Positions 54,424 to 64,000 of a DNA stretch of 64,000 nucleotides are shown piece by piece. The notes beneath the pieces are model-generated. The model searched no databases and was not told the origin of the DNA. It saw only the letters and a program-made list of their open reading frames with translations. The DNA comes from Pelomicrobium methylotrophicum (GTDB taxonomy: Bacteria > Pseudomonadota > Gammaproteobacteria > Burkholderiales > UBA6910). How positions within the stretch are numbered: position 1 is the stretch's first letter; the number at the start of each line of letters is the position of its first letter. The position numbers and the translations under genes were made by a program. The stretch lies in assembly GCF_008014345.1 (NCBI RefSeq), contig NZ_VPFL01000015.1, positions 29,087-93,086 on the forward strand, written 5' to 3'.

Positions 54424-55508
54424 GCGCGCGAGCCTACCAAGGGCGTTGGTGGCATCCGCTTCGCGACGGCCGCATCCAGTGCGACCTGTGTCCGCGCGAC
54501 TGCAAGCTGCACGAGGGGCAACGGGGAGCGTGCTTCGTGAGGCAGAACGTCAACGGCCAGATGGTGCTCACCACCTACGGCCGCTCGTCGGGGTTCTGCC
54601 TCGACCCGATCGAGAAGAAGCCGCTCAACCACTTCTATCCCGGCTCCTCGGTGCTGTCTTTCGGCACCGCCGGCTGCAACCTGGCGTGCAAGTTCTGCCA
54701 GAACTGGGACATCAGCAAGTCGCGGGACATGGACCGGCTCATGGACCAGGCCTCGCCGGAAGAGATCGCGCGGGCCGCTGAGCGCATGGGCGCCAAGAGC
54801 GTGGCATTCACCTACAACGATCCCGTCATCTTCGCCGAGTACGCGATGGATACGGCGGAAGCCTGCCACGCGCGGGGGATCAAGACAGTGGCGGTCACGG
54901 CCGGCTACATGCACGATGAGCCACGGCGAGCGTTCTATGCCAAGATGGACGCCGCCAACGTGGACCTGAAGGGATTCACGGAGGACTTCTACTTCTCCCT
55001 TTGCGGTGGGCACCTGCAACCGGTGCTGGACACGCTGGTTTACCTCAAGCACGAAACCAGCGTCTGGTTCGAGATCACCACGCTCCTCATCCCCGGCAGG
55101 AACGACTCGGACGAGGAGGTACGGGCCCTGTCGGCCTGGGTGATGAAGGAGCTCGGGCCGGACGTACCGCTGCATTTCACCGCCTTCCATCCCGACTTCA
55201 AGATGATGGACGTGCCGCCCACCCCGCCGCAAACCCTCACCCGGGCGCGCCGGATCGCCATGGACGAGGGCCTTCACTACGTCTACACCGGCAACGTGTT
55301 CGACACCGAGGGCGGCACCACTTACTGCCCCCGTTGCGGCTCAGCCCTCATTGTCCGCGACTGGCACCGCATCCTCGCCTACACCCTCAAGCCGGATGGC
55401 AGCTGCCCAAAGTGCGGCACGCCCATTCCGGGGCGGTTTGAAGCGTTCGAGGGCCAGTTCGGCCGGCGGCGCATCCCGGTGGCCATTCGCCCGACCCCCT
55501 ACGCTTAA
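54420..55508 (+). CDS. amrS: AmmeMemoRadiSam system radical SAM enzyme
   Basis: 362-residue radical SAM protein. The CX3CX2C cluster motif is CNLACKFC (Cys86, 90, 93). N-terminal cysteines (CDLCPRDC, residues 21-28) and a C-terminal zinc-ribbon-like pair (CPRCGSAL ... CPKCGTPI) are present. It resembles pyruvate-formate-lyase activating enzymes. The ATG overlaps the amrA stop by 4 nt, and its stop abuts the convergent phosphoribosyltransferase stop. It is probably the catalytic member of the trio. Confidence 0.94.
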   Translation: MSARAYQGRWWHPLRDGRIQCDLCPRDCKLHEGQRGACFVRQNVNGQMVLTTYGRSSGFCLDPIEKKPLNHFYPGSSVLSFGTAGCNLACKFCQNWDISKSRDMDRLMDQASPEEIARAAERMGAKSVAFTYNDPVIFAEYAMDTAEACHARGIKTVAVTAGYMHDEPRRAFYAKMDAANVDLKGFTEDFYFSLCGGHLQPVLDTLVYLKHETSVWFEITTLLIPGRNDSDEEVRALSAWVMKELGPDVPLHFTAFHPDFKMMDVPPTPPQTLTRARRIAMDEGLHYVYTGNVFDTEGGTTYCPRCGSALIVRDWHRILAYTLKPDGSCPKCGTPIPGRFEAFEGQFGRRRIPVAIRPTPYA

Positions 55509-56153
55509 TCAGAGGTTATCCGCGCGCCGCTCGTTTCCGGCCAGCGCCTGGATGACCTCGGCGTCATCCACCTGGGGAAAGTGGCGATAGAACTGACCCA
55601 CCGCGTAGAAGTTCCACGGCTGCTCAAGGCACACCATCTCATCGCAGTATCGGGCCACCCGCTCCACGGTTTCCGGCGGCGCCACCGGCACCGCACAGAT
55701 GAGCTTCTGCGGCTTGCGCTGCCGCAACCCATGCAGCGCCGAAATCATGGTGGCTCCCGTCGCCAGGCCGTCGTCCACCACGATCACGACGCGGCTCTGG
55801 GGATCAATGGGCGGACGTACCGGCGTGTATCGAGCGCGGCGCGCGCGGATCAGGGAAAGCTGGTGCGCCTTTTCGCGTTCGATGTAGTCCTGCGTGGCAC
55901 CGGCGCGCGCGGCGTGATCGGCGACAAATGCCCAGCCGGTCTCGTCAACGGAGCCGATCGCGAACTCCGGATTGTCCGGCGCGCGGAGCTTGCGCACCAG
56001 CACCACGTCCAGCTCTGCACCCAGCGCGTCGGCGATGATCCGACCCATGGGCACCGCTCCCCGCGGCACCGCCAGCACAAGCGGGTTCTTTCCTCGGTAG
56101 CCCGCGAGCCGCTCCGCCAACAGGCGCGCCGCCTCCGAGCGATCCTTGAACAC
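55509..56153 (-). CDS. Phosphoribosyltransferase-domain protein
   Basis: 214-residue type I PRTase. The PRPP-binding motif is VVIVVDDGLATGATM, and the N-terminus FKDRSEAARLLAERLAGYRG with LAVPRGAVPMGRIIAD is that of the stand-alone PRTases often called phosphoribosyltransferase-like. GTG 56153 is taken as start, with AAAGGAA upstream. The substrate base is unknown. It diverges from mfd. Confidence 0.88.
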   Translation of the reverse strand: MFKDRSEAARLLAERLAGYRGKNPLVLAVPRGAVPMGRIIADALGAELDVVLVRKLRAPDNPEFAIGSVDETGWAFVADHAARAGATQDYIEREKAHQLSLIRARRARYTPVRPPIDPQSRVVIVVDDGLATGATMISALHGLRQRKPQKLICAVPVAPPETVERVARYCDEMVCLEQPWNFYAVGQFYRHFPQVDDAEVIQALAGNERRADNL

Positions 56154-56210
56154 GGTCGATTCCTTTCCTGGCCCGACGGGAGATCCGAAATCGCTTCCCG
56201 GCATCGACGG

Positions 56211-56216
56211 TATAAT
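56211..56216 (+). promoter_or_regulatory. mfd: Consensus -10 element upstream of mfd
   Basis: A perfect TATAAT. No good -35 at 17 bp (AAATCG) is seen. It predicts transcription from about 56223 and so excludes the longer in-frame ATG at 56146 as mfd start. Confidence 0.5.
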
Positions 56217-56250
56217 ACGCGCCTCTCGCGACGATGCTGAACGCCCTATC

Positions 56251-59200
56251 TTGGTAAGCTCATTGGCCGTCTCCCTTGTTTCCGAAGCCTTCGCGCTGAC
56301 GCGCTTGGTCAGCGTCCCGGCCCCCGGCCAGCGGCCGGCGTACACGCAGCTCGCCGGTTCCGCCGATGCCTTGGCGCTGGCGCAGCTTGCCACGCCGGAG
56401 CGGCTGCTTCTCGTTGTGACCGAACACGCCCAGGACGCCCAACGCCTTGCACAGGAGATTCCCTTTTTCCGGCCCGAGTTGCGGGTACGCCTGTTGCCCG
56501 ACTGGGAGACTCTGCCTTACGACAGCTTTTCGCCCCACCAGGACCTGGTGTCGGAGCGGCTCGCCACGCTCTACCACGTGACCCAGCGGGCTTGCGACGT
56601 GGTGGTGGTGCCGGTCACCACCGCCCTCTACCGGCTGCCGCCGGTGGAATATGTGGCAGCCCATACCTTCTTCCTCGAGCAGGGCCAGACCCTGGACCTG
56701 GACCGGCTACGGGCCCAGCTGACCCTCGCCGGCTACAGCCACGTCACCAAGGTGATCTCCCCCGGCGAATACTGCGTGCGGGGTGGACTGATTGACCTCT
56801 TCCCCATGGGCAGCGCCGTGCCCTACCGCCTGGACCTGCTGGATAACGAGGTAGAAACGATCCGCGCCTTCGACGTAGACACCCAGCGCAGCATCTATCC
56901 CGTCAAGCAGGTGCGACTGTTGCCGGCGCGCGAATTTCCCCTCACCGAGGAGGCGCAGCTGCGCTTTCGCGCCAAGTTCCGAGAAACGTTCGAGGGCGAT
57001 CCCTCCCGCAGCCGCCTCTACAGGGACGTGAGCCAGGGCATCACACCGCCGGGGATCGAGTATTACCTGCCCCTGTTCTTCGACCAGGTGGCGACGCTCT
57101 TCGACTATCTTCCACCGGGCACTACCGTGGCGATGCATGGCCAAGTAGGCAACGCCATCGAGGGCTTCTGGCGCGACACCGAATCCCGCTACCGCCTCCT
57201 GCGCGGAGACGGCGACCGGCCGCCGCTCCCGCCGCAGGCACTGTTCTTGACGGCCGAAGCGTTCTTCGCCGGCGTGGGAAGCTTTCCGCGCCTGGAGCTG
57301 TTGCCCGACGCCGCGACCGCCGAAGTGTCGGCACGGCGGCTGACGGCCTGCGCCACAGCGCCGGTGCCGAAGGTGGCGGTGGACCGGCGGGCCCAGGACC
57401 CGCTTCACCGCCTGAAAGGCTTTCTGGCCGACTTCCCGGGCCGCGTGCTCATCCTGACGGAAACGCCTGGCCGGCGCGAGATGCTCGCCGACTACTTCGC
57501 GGAGCACGACTTGCGGCTTACTCCGTGCGAAGGGTTCGCCGATTTCCTGCAGCGAGGCGAGCGTTGGTTGCTGGCAGTCGGCCCCCTTTCGCAAGGCTTC
57601 GTGTTGCCGGAAGCGGGGCTCGCGTTCGTCACCGAAGCAGAGCTCTACGCCGACCATGTGCGCGCGCGGGAGCGAGAGGCACGGCGCCCGGTATCGGTGG
57701 ACAGCGTCCTGCGGGACCTCTCGGAGGTCAAGGCAGGCGACCCGGTGGTGCACGAGAGCCATGGCGTTGGTCGCTTCCAGGGGCTCGTGACCCTGGACCT
57801 CGGGGAAGGCGAGGGGGAGTTCCTGCTGCTCGAGTACGAAGGCGGAGACAAGCTCTACGTACCGGTGGCCCAGCTCCATCTCATCAGCCGCTACACCGGT
57901 GGCCCTCCCGAGGCGGCGCCCCTGCACAAGCTGGGCAGCGGCCAGTGGGACAGGGCCAAGCGCAAAGCCATGCAGAAAGTGCGCGACACCGCGGCGGAAC
58001 TCCTCCATCTATACGCCCGGCGGGCCGCGCGGCAGGGCCACGCCTTCACCCTGCGGCAGCACGACTATGAGGCGTTCGCCGATGCCTTTGGCTTCGAGGA
58101 AACGCCGGACCAAGCGCAGGCCATCCGGGCCGTCATCGACGATCTCACGAAGGGCCGGCCCATGGACCGCCTCGTCTGCGGCGACGTGGGCTTTGGCAAG
58201 ACCGAGGTGGCGCTGCGGGCAGCGTTCGTGGCGGTCATGGACGGCAAACAGGTGGCGGTGCTGGTGCCCACCACTCTGCTGGCCGAGCAGCACTACAACA
58301 ATTTCTCCGACCGGTTCGGAGAGTGGCCGGTCAAAGTGGCAGAGCTTTCGCGCTTCCGCTCAGCAAAAGAGCAGGCCGAGGTGCTGAGGGGGCTCGCCGA
58401 GGGACATATCGACATCGTGATCGGCACCCACCGGCTGTTGCAGAAGGACGTGAAGTTCAAGAACCTCGGCCTCGTCATCATCGACGAAGAGCATCGTTTC
58501 GGCGTGCGTCAAAAGGAGCGGCTCAAGCAGCTGCGCGCCGAGGTGGACGTGCTCACGCTCACCGCCACCCCGATCCCGCGAACCCTGGCGATGGCGCTGG
58601 AAGGTTTGCGGGATTTTTCCGTCATTGCCACCGCCCCGGAGCGGCGGCTCGCCATCAAGACCTTCGTCACCCGCTTCTCGGACGGGATCGTACGGGAAGC
58701 AGTGCTGCGGGAGCTCAAACGCGGCGGCCAGGTGTACTTCCTGCACAACCAGATCGAAACCATCCAAGCGATGCACGACCATCTTGCCCGCATCCTGCCG
58801 GAAGCGCGCATCCGCATCGCCCACGGGCAGATGCGCGAGCGGGAGTTGGAGCGGGTGATGCGGGACTTCTACCAGCAGCGCTTCAGCGTGCTCCTGTGCA
58901 CCACCATCATCGAGACCGGCATCGACGTGCCCTCGGCCAACACCATCCTCATCAACCACGCGGAACGCTTCGGTCTGGCGCAGCTGCACCAGCTGCGCGG
59001 CCGCGTGGGCCGCTCTCACCACCAAGCGTACGCCTATCTGCTCGTACCGGATGAGGCCGCCCTCAAGGGCAACGCCCGCAAGCGGCTGGAAGCGATCCAA
59101 ATGATGGAGCATCTGGGCGCAGGCTTCTATCTCGCCATGCACGACCTGGAGATCCGTGGCGCGGGGGAAGTGCTGGGCGAGGCCCAGAGCGGCGAGATGC

Positions 59201-59727
59201 AGGAAGTGGGCTTCTCCCTCTATGCCCGCATGCTGGAGCAGGCGGTCAAGTCCCTCAAGGCCGGGCGGGAGCCCGACCTGGCCCAGCCGCTCGACGTCAC
59301 CACTGAGATCAATCTGCACGTGCCGGCGCTGCTGCCGGAGAGCTATTGCAGCGACGTGCACGAGCGGCTGGTGCTCTACAAGCGGCTCGCCCACTGCGAG
59401 ACCCTGGAGGAGCTGGCCGAGATGCAGGAGGAACTGATAGACCGCTTCGGCCCTCTGCCCGAGGCCGCACGGGCGCTGCTCGTCTGTCACCGGCTGCGCG
59501 TTCTCGCCCGGCCACTGGGCGTCGTGCGCATCGATGCGAGCGCCGATGGCCTGAAGCTCCAGTTCGTGTCGAATCCGCCGGTGGACGCGACGCGCATCAT
59601 CCGGCTCATCCAGAGCCGGCGCAACTACCGCTTGAGCGGCCCCGAGACGCTACGGGTGGAAGCCAAGCTCCCCGACCTCAGTTCCCGGGCGCGCCAGGTG
59701 GAGGCGGTGCTCAAGGAGCTCGCGTGA
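56251..59727 (+). CDS. mfd: Transcription-repair coupling factor Mfd
   Basis: Removes stalled RNA polymerase at DNA lesions and recruits UvrA. From TTG 56251 it has 1158 residues, close to the 1148 of E. coli. Order: UvrB-like module (ETLPYDSFSPHQDLVSERLA), RNA-polymerase-interacting domain (GDPVVHESHGVGRFQGLV), translocase with Walker A GDVGFGKTEVALRA and Walker B IIDEEHRFGVRQKE, LRGRVGRSHHQAYAYLL, and the C-terminal TRCF domain. The start is uncertain: TTG 56251 and TTG 56263 both lie downstream of the TATAAT promoter, whereas the ATG at 56146 lies upstream of it and overlaps the divergent gene. serB overlaps its stop. Confidence 0.93.
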   Translation: MVSSLAVSLVSEAFALTRLVSVPAPGQRPAYTQLAGSADALALAQLATPERLLLVVTEHAQDAQRLAQEIPFFRPELRVRLLPDWETLPYDSFSPHQDLVSERLATLYHVTQRACDVVVVPVTTALYRLPPVEYVAAHTFFLEQGQTLDLDRLRAQLTLAGYSHVTKVISPGEYCVRGGLIDLFPMGSAVPYRLDLLDNEVETIRAFDVDTQRSIYPVKQVRLLPAREFPLTEEAQLRFRAKFRETFEGDPSRSRLYRDVSQGITPPGIEYYLPLFFDQVATLFDYLPPGTTVAMHGQVGNAIEGFWRDTESRYRLLRGDGDRPPLPPQALFLTAEAFFAGVGSFPRLELLPDAATAEVSARRLTACATAPVPKVAVDRRAQDPLHRLKGFLADFPGRVLILTETPGRREMLADYFAEHDLRLTPCEGFADFLQRGERWLLAVGPLSQGFVLPEAGLAFVTEAELYADHVRAREREARRPVSVDSVLRDLSEVKAGDPVVHESHGVGRFQGLVTLDLGEGEGEFLLLEYEGGDKLYVPVAQLHLISRYTGGPPEAAPLHKLGSGQWDRAKRKAMQKVRDTAAELLHLYARRAARQGHAFTLRQHDYEAFADAFGFEETPDQAQAIRAVIDDLTKGRPMDRLVCGDVGFGKTEVALRAAFVAVMDGKQVAVLVPTTLLAEQHYNNFSDRFGEWPVKVAELSRFRSAKEQAEVLRGLAEGHIDIVIGTHRLLQKDVKFKNLGLVIIDEEHRFGVRQKERLKQLRAEVDVLTLTATPIPRTLAMALEGLRDFSVIATAPERRLAIKTFVTRFSDGIVREAVLRELKRGGQVYFLHNQIETIQAMHDHLARILPEARIRIAHGQMRERELERVMRDFYQQRFSVLLCTTIIETGIDVPSANTILINHAERFGLAQLHQLRGRVGRSHHQAYAYLLVPDEAALKGNARKRLEAIQMMEHLGAGFYLAMHDLEIRGAGEVLGEAQSGEMQEVGFSLYARMLEQAVKSLKAGREPDLAQPLDVTTEINLHVPALLPESYCSDVHERLVLYKRLAHCETLEELAEMQEELIDRFGPLPEAARALLVCHRLRVLARPLGVVRIDASADGLKLQFVSNPPVDATRIIRLIQSRRNYRLSGPETLRVEAKLPDLSSRARQVEAVLKELA

Positions 59728-60560
59728 CCGAGCACTTGATCATCCAGGGCCAAGACGTCGAGACCCGGGCGCTCAAGGATCTGGCCAGGCTCACCAGCGC
59801 CACCGCCATCGAGCAGACCGCGCCCCAGGTGTTCCGGCTGTGTCATGCCCGGCGTGCGGAGGAGGTGGGTGCCTATTGCGAGGCGACCCAGCTCGACTGG
59901 GGCTACGTGCCCGAAGGGCAGCGGCTCGCCGATTTCGGACTCCTGGTCATGGACATGGACTCGACCCTGATCTCCATCGAGTGCATCGACGAGATCGCCG
60001 ACATGGCGGGCGTGAAACCCCAGGTCGCCGAAATTACGGCAGCGGCCATGCGCGGCGAGCTGGATTACGCCGAAAGCCTGCGCCGTCGGGTGGCGCTGCT
60101 CGCGCAGCTTCCGGCCAGCGCGCTGGAGCGGGTCTACGCCGAGCGCCTCAAGCTCAACCCCGGTGCCGAGCGCTTGCTGCGGGAAGTGAAACGCACGGGG
60201 CTCAAGACGATGCTGGTATCCGGCGGGTTTACCTTCTTCACCGAGCGTTTGAAGGCCCGGCTTGGCTTCGATTACGCTGCTTCCAACGAAATCGAGATCG
60301 TCGACGGCCATCTCACCGGCCGGGTGCTGGGTGAAATCGTGACCGCGGACGGCAAGGCGCAATGGCTCAAGCGCACCCGGGAGCTGCTGGGGCTTTCCCC
60401 CGCCCAGGTGATCGCAGTGGGCGACGGCGCCAACGACCTCAAGATGCTGGCCGAGGCTGGGATCAGTGTCGCCTATCGGGCGAAGCCCGTCGTCCGCCGC
60501 GAAGCCACCTACGTGATCAACCACGTCGGGCTGGACGGGATCTTGCACTTCTTCGAGTAA
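59724..60560 (+). CDS. serB: Phosphoserine phosphatase SerB
   Basis: HAD-superfamily enzyme for the last step of serine synthesis, 278 residues. Catalytic motif LVMDMDSTLISIECIDEIAD (nucleophile Asp in MDMDST), motif II MLVSGGFTFF and motif III/IV AVGDGANDLKMLAEAGISVA are complete. The N-terminal 75 residues are the usual regulatory extension. GTG 59724 overlaps the mfd stop (GTGA) with AAGGAG before it, so translation is probably coupled. Confidence 0.96.
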   Translation: MTEHLIIQGQDVETRALKDLARLTSATAIEQTAPQVFRLCHARRAEEVGAYCEATQLDWGYVPEGQRLADFGLLVMDMDSTLISIECIDEIADMAGVKPQVAEITAAAMRGELDYAESLRRRVALLAQLPASALERVYAERLKLNPGAERLLREVKRTGLKTMLVSGGFTFFTERLKARLGFDYAASNEIEIVDGHLTGRVLGEIVTADGKAQWLKRTRELLGLSPAQVIAVGDGANDLKMLAEAGISVAYRAKPVVRREATYVINHVGLDGILHFFE

Positions 60561-60636
60561 GACCACAGAAGGGCACAAAGCTGCCCGAATGAGCGATCCC
60601 TGCCGCTCGATCGGCATCGCTGTCCGGCTTCGCCCT

Positions 60637-61590
60637 TCACGGCCGCCACGGCAGTCGATCCAGGTCCACGTTGCCGCCGGACAGGATGATGCCCACCCGG
60701 CATCCAGCCAGGGCCAGCCGCCCTTCCAGAATCGCCGCCAGCGGAACGGCGCTGGAGGCTTCGATCACGATCTTCATCAGCTCCCAGGTCTTGCGCATGG
60801 CATCGATGATGGCCGCCTCCGAGGTGGTGACGATATCGTCCACATGGCTGCGAATGATGGGAAACGTGAGGGTGCCGAGGGCGGTGCGCAAGCCATCGGC
60901 GACGGTCTCGGGGTTCGGCATGGGCTGGAGCTCGCCGGACTTGAACGAACGCCAGGCGTCGTCCGCTCCTGCAGGCTCTGCCCCCACCACCCGGACGCCT
61001 GGCTTGAGCCCCTTGGCGGCAAGGGCGGTACCCGAGAGCAGCCCTCCGCCTCCTACGGGGACGACCACCACATCCAGTTCCCCCACTTCCTCTAAAAGCT
61101 CCAGCGCTGCCGTGCCCTGCCCCGCCATCACGCGATAATCGTTGTACGGATGAACGAGCCGGGCCCCTGTCTCGGCCATGATCCGGGCGCAGGTCTCCTC
61201 CCGCGCCGCCAGCGTGGGCTCGCACCACACGATCCTGCCACCGTAGGCCGCCACCGCTTTCCTTTTGACCTGGGGCGCGTTGCTCGGCATGACGAGGTAG
61301 GCGGGTATCCGCCGCCGCGCAGCCGCCAAGGACAGGGCCGCCGCGTGGTTGCCCGAGGAGTGGGTGACCACCCCGCTGAGGGCCTCGTCATCGGCCAACG
61401 AAAACACCGCGTTGCACGCGCCGCGGGCCTTGAATGCCCCCACCTTCTGGAAGTTCTCGCACTTGAAAAAAAGCCGGGCCCCCGCCAAGCGGTCGAGGGC
61501 GGAACAGGTGAGCACCGGCGTGCGATGCACGTGGGGCCGGATGCGGGCGTGGGCCTCGCGGATGGCGCGCAGATCGGGGGGACGGTCCAT
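60637..61590 (-). CDS. Serine/threonine dehydratase-like PLP enzyme
   Basis: Fold-type II PLP enzyme of 317 residues, without a C-terminal ACT domain. The Lys Schiff-base motif is FQKVGAFKARGACNAVF, the phosphate loop VPVGGGGLLSG, and THSSGNHAAALSLAA is the substrate loop. Family members include catabolic threonine dehydratase, serine racemase and threo-3-hydroxyaspartate dehydratase; sequence alone does not decide among them. It lies upstream of, and converges on, serB. The minus-strand hydrolase gene is 50 bp upstream. Confidence 0.9.
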   Translation of the reverse strand: MDRPPDLRAIREAHARIRPHVHRTPVLTCSALDRLAGARLFFKCENFQKVGAFKARGACNAVFSLADDEALSGVVTHSSGNHAAALSLAAARRRIPAYLVMPSNAPQVKRKAVAAYGGRIVWCEPTLAAREETCARIMAETGARLVHPYNDYRVMAGQGTAALELLEEVGELDVVVVPVGGGGLLSGTALAAKGLKPGVRVVGAEPAGADDAWRSFKSGELQPMPNPETVADGLRTALGTLTFPIIRSHVDDIVTTSEAAIIDAMRKTWELMKIVIEASSAVPLAAILEGRLALAGCRVGIILSGGNVDLDRLPWRP

Positions 61591-61640
61591 GGAGCCTCCT
61601 CTTGCTCAAGCCACGCCGCCCCGACCGCGCGTCGTGTCCC

Positions 61641-62426
61641 CTAGGCCGCAGCGTCCACGAAATCGCCGAGGATGCGGTTGAAAGCCTCTGTCTGCTCCAG
61701 GTTGCACAGGTGGGACGCCTGGGAAATGACGGCGAGCCGGGAACCCGGGATCGCTTCGTGGATCGCCCGCGCCATGGCCACCGGCGTGCCGGCGTCCTCT
61801 TCCCCCACGATCACCAGCGTGGGACAGCGGATTTCCTTCAGGCGCGCCCGGGTATCGATCTTGGGGATGGCATGGCAGCAGCCGATATAGCCCTCCACGG
61901 GTGTGGCGCGGATCATGGCGCCGATGCGTTTCATCATGTCGTGACGCCGGGCGCGGAAGGCGTCGGTAAACCAGCGCGCCAAGGTCGGTTCCACCATGGC
62001 TTCCATTCCCTTCTCGCGCACAACGCGAATACGCTCCTCCCACATGGGCCAGGCCTCGGGCGGGTAGTAGCTGGTGGTGTCGCACAGGGTGAGACTCGCC
62101 AGCCGCTCGGGGTGCCGAAGGGCGAACACCTGACCGATCATGCCCCCCAGGGAGATGCCGACGAAGTGCATGCGGTCAATACCCAAGGCGTCCAGCAGCC
62201 CCAGAAGGTCGTCGGCCAGCAACTCCAGGGTATACGGCCCCGCCGGGGCGGAGGTCTTGCCATGGCCCCGGGTATCGTAGCGCAGTATCCGGTACCGGTC
62301 ACGCAACGCCACCGCCTGCTCGTACCACATGCCCAAGTGGCAAGCAAGGGAATGACTGAACACCAGCCATGGCCCCTGCCCTTCCACTTCGTAGTTGATC
62401 TCGATGCCGTTCGCTTTCACCCTCAT
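61641..62426 (-). CDS. Alpha/beta hydrolase, 3-oxoadipate enol-lactonase-like
   Basis: 261 residues. The serine hydrolase elbow GISLGGMIGQ (nucleophile Ser), the acid EEDAGTP and the His in SQASHLCNLEQTEAFNRILG form the expected triad. Similarity is to PcaD, which opens the enol-lactone in the beta-ketoadipate pathway, but no other pca genes are present, so the substrate is open. ATG 62426 follows GGAGG by 9 nt. Confidence 0.85.
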   Translation of the reverse strand: MRVKANGIEINYEVEGQGPWLVFSHSLACHLGMWYEQAVALRDRYRILRYDTRGHGKTSAPAGPYTLELLADDLLGLLDALGIDRMHFVGISLGGMIGQVFALRHPERLASLTLCDTTSYYPPEAWPMWEERIRVVREKGMEAMVEPTLARWFTDAFRARRHDMMKRIGAMIRATPVEGYIGCCHAIPKIDTRARLKEIRCPTLVIVGEEDAGTPVAMARAIHEAIPGSRLAVISQASHLCNLEQTEAFNRILGDFVDAAA

Positions 62427-62754
62427 CGTGGCTGCCCTCCTTTCAATGCCAAGGGCCGGGTTGCCGCTGGCCGGACCGCCGCAAGCAGCGATCACCGTGA
62501 CCGGCGGGCCCACGAGCTCCCCGCCGCAGGGAGGAAGGATCGCTTGCCGCGTGCTGACCCGACGCCTTTCCTGGCATCCCTGGCCCGCTTAATTCACTTT
62601 ACTCATCAATAACTTAATTAGAATTTGACCGCATTGGCAGCGGGCGCGCTTTCCCCTCTTGAAACGCTGCGGTTCGCCCCCATATCGGCGCACGACAGCC
62701 TCTACTTGCCGAATGCTGTCGTCCAAAGACCCATGGATCAGAGGAGGTAATGAC
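62427..62754. other. Intergenic control region upstream of groES
   Basis: 328 bp between divergent genes. It contains the sigma32 promoter (62658-62683) and an AT-rich patch near 62590-62630. No CIRCE element (TTAGCACTC-N9-GAGTGCTAA) was seen, so HrcA control is unlikely here. Confidence 0.6.
62658..62683 (+). promoter_or_regulatory. groS: Sigma32 (heat-shock) promoter of groESL
   Basis: CTTGAA (62658-62663) and CCCCAT (62678-62683) with a 14-bp spacer match the RpoH consensus closely, in the CCCTCTTGAAA and CCCCCATAT contexts. It lies about 70 bp before groES. Confidence 0.8.
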
Positions 62755-63048
62755 ATGAAGATCCGTCCGCTGCACGACCGCGTCATTGTGAAGCGCGTCG
62801 AAGAAGAGCGTAAGACCGCCTCCGGCATCGTAATCCCTGACACTGCCGCCGAAAAGCCCGACCAGGGCGAGGTCATTGCGGTAGGCACGGGCAAGGTGCT
62901 GGAAGACGGAAAAGTCATTCCGCTGCAAGTCAAAGTGGGAGACCGGGTGCTCTTCGGCAAGTACTCCGGTACCACGGTGAAGGTCAAGGGCGAAGAGCTC
63001 CTGGTGATGCGAGAAGACGACATCATGGGAATTCTCGAAGCCGCTTGA
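62755..63048 (+). CDS. groS: Co-chaperonin GroES
   Basis: 97 residues, start [20 protein letters not shown] after GAGGAGG. The mobile loop [20 protein letters not shown] and the C-terminal strand [13 protein letters not shown] are typical. It caps GroEL, encoded 36 bp downstream. Confidence 0.98.
   Translation: MKIRPLHDRVIVKRVEEERKTASGIVIPDTAAEKPDQGEVIAVGTGKVLEDGKVIPLQVKVGDRVLFGKYSGTTVKVKGEELLVMREDDIMGILEAA

Positions 63049-64000
<952 letters not shown>

Overview
The window is high-GC, gene-dense DNA, almost certainly from a betaproteobacterium. The supports are the gene content (TctABC uptake system, Liv-type transporter next to acyl-CoA ligase, PsrA-type TetR regulator, CbbQ/CbbO pair, lemA-TPM operon), the protein similarities I recognise, and the many 1-4 nt stop/start overlaps. 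No rRNA, tRNA, CRISPR array or insertion sequence was recognised. I would not name a genus.

Region 1 (1-2.4 kb): the 3' part of typA/bipA, whose last codons lie inside a repeat, then a 0.5 kb repeat block with a near-perfect tandem 125-bp duplication, then a chromate transporter gene (chrA) reduced to its two ends by an internal deletion.

Region 2 (2.4-25 kb, all on the minus strand): a fatty-acid/acyl-CoA catabolic block. In transcription order it holds radA, a sigma54-type regulator with a degenerate GAFTGA loop, an acyl-CoA ligase, a branched-chain-type ABC transporter (livGFKHM), etfBA, an acyl-CoA dehydrogenase, psrA with a clear promoter and overlapping operator, a large FadE-type acyl-CoA dehydrogenase, a long-chain acyl-CoA ligase, a YciA-type thioesterase, a FadL-type porin, a fused 3-hydroxyacyl-CoA dehydrogenase/enoyl-CoA hydratase and a thiolase. 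Together these supply uptake, activation, both oxidation steps, hydration, thiolysis, the electron acceptor (ETF) and regulation.

Region 3 (26-35.6 kb): a small exported protein, alr, a three-gene overlapping operon (LysR regulator, a glutamine-amidotransferase-like protein without catalytic residues, a small helical protein), a TM2-like protein, lplT, and a tctCBA tripartite transporter with a hairpin after tctC.

Region 4 (35.6-42.4 kb): a minus-strand operon of a small unknown protein, cbbQ, cbbO, a class II HDAC/AcuC-type deacetylase and an aldo/keto reductase. No RuBisCO or nitric-oxide reductase gene is present in the window. A small unknown gene runs divergently.

Region 5 (42.5-64 kb): mostly housekeeping and maintenance: lemA-TPM-TPM, uracil-DNA glycosylase, rimI, tsaB, a macro-domain deacetylase, dusA, a DUF502 protein, a methyltransferase, a host-attachment-type protein, thpR, ispDF, the AmmeMemoRadiSam trio (amrB-amrA-amrS), a phosphoribosyltransferase, mfd, serB, a threonine dehydratase-like enzyme, an enol-lactonase-like hydrolase, and groES-groEL behind a well-matched sigma32 promoter. 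groEL runs off the end of the window.

The most interesting items are the PsrA operator/promoter arrangement, the cbbQO-deacetylase operon, the AmmeMemoRadiSam cassette, the regulator with GALAGA instead of GAFTGA, the catalytically dead amidotransferase-like protein in a LysR operon, the repeat block at the typA end and the chrA remnant. Nothing here is a clear new defence or mobile system.
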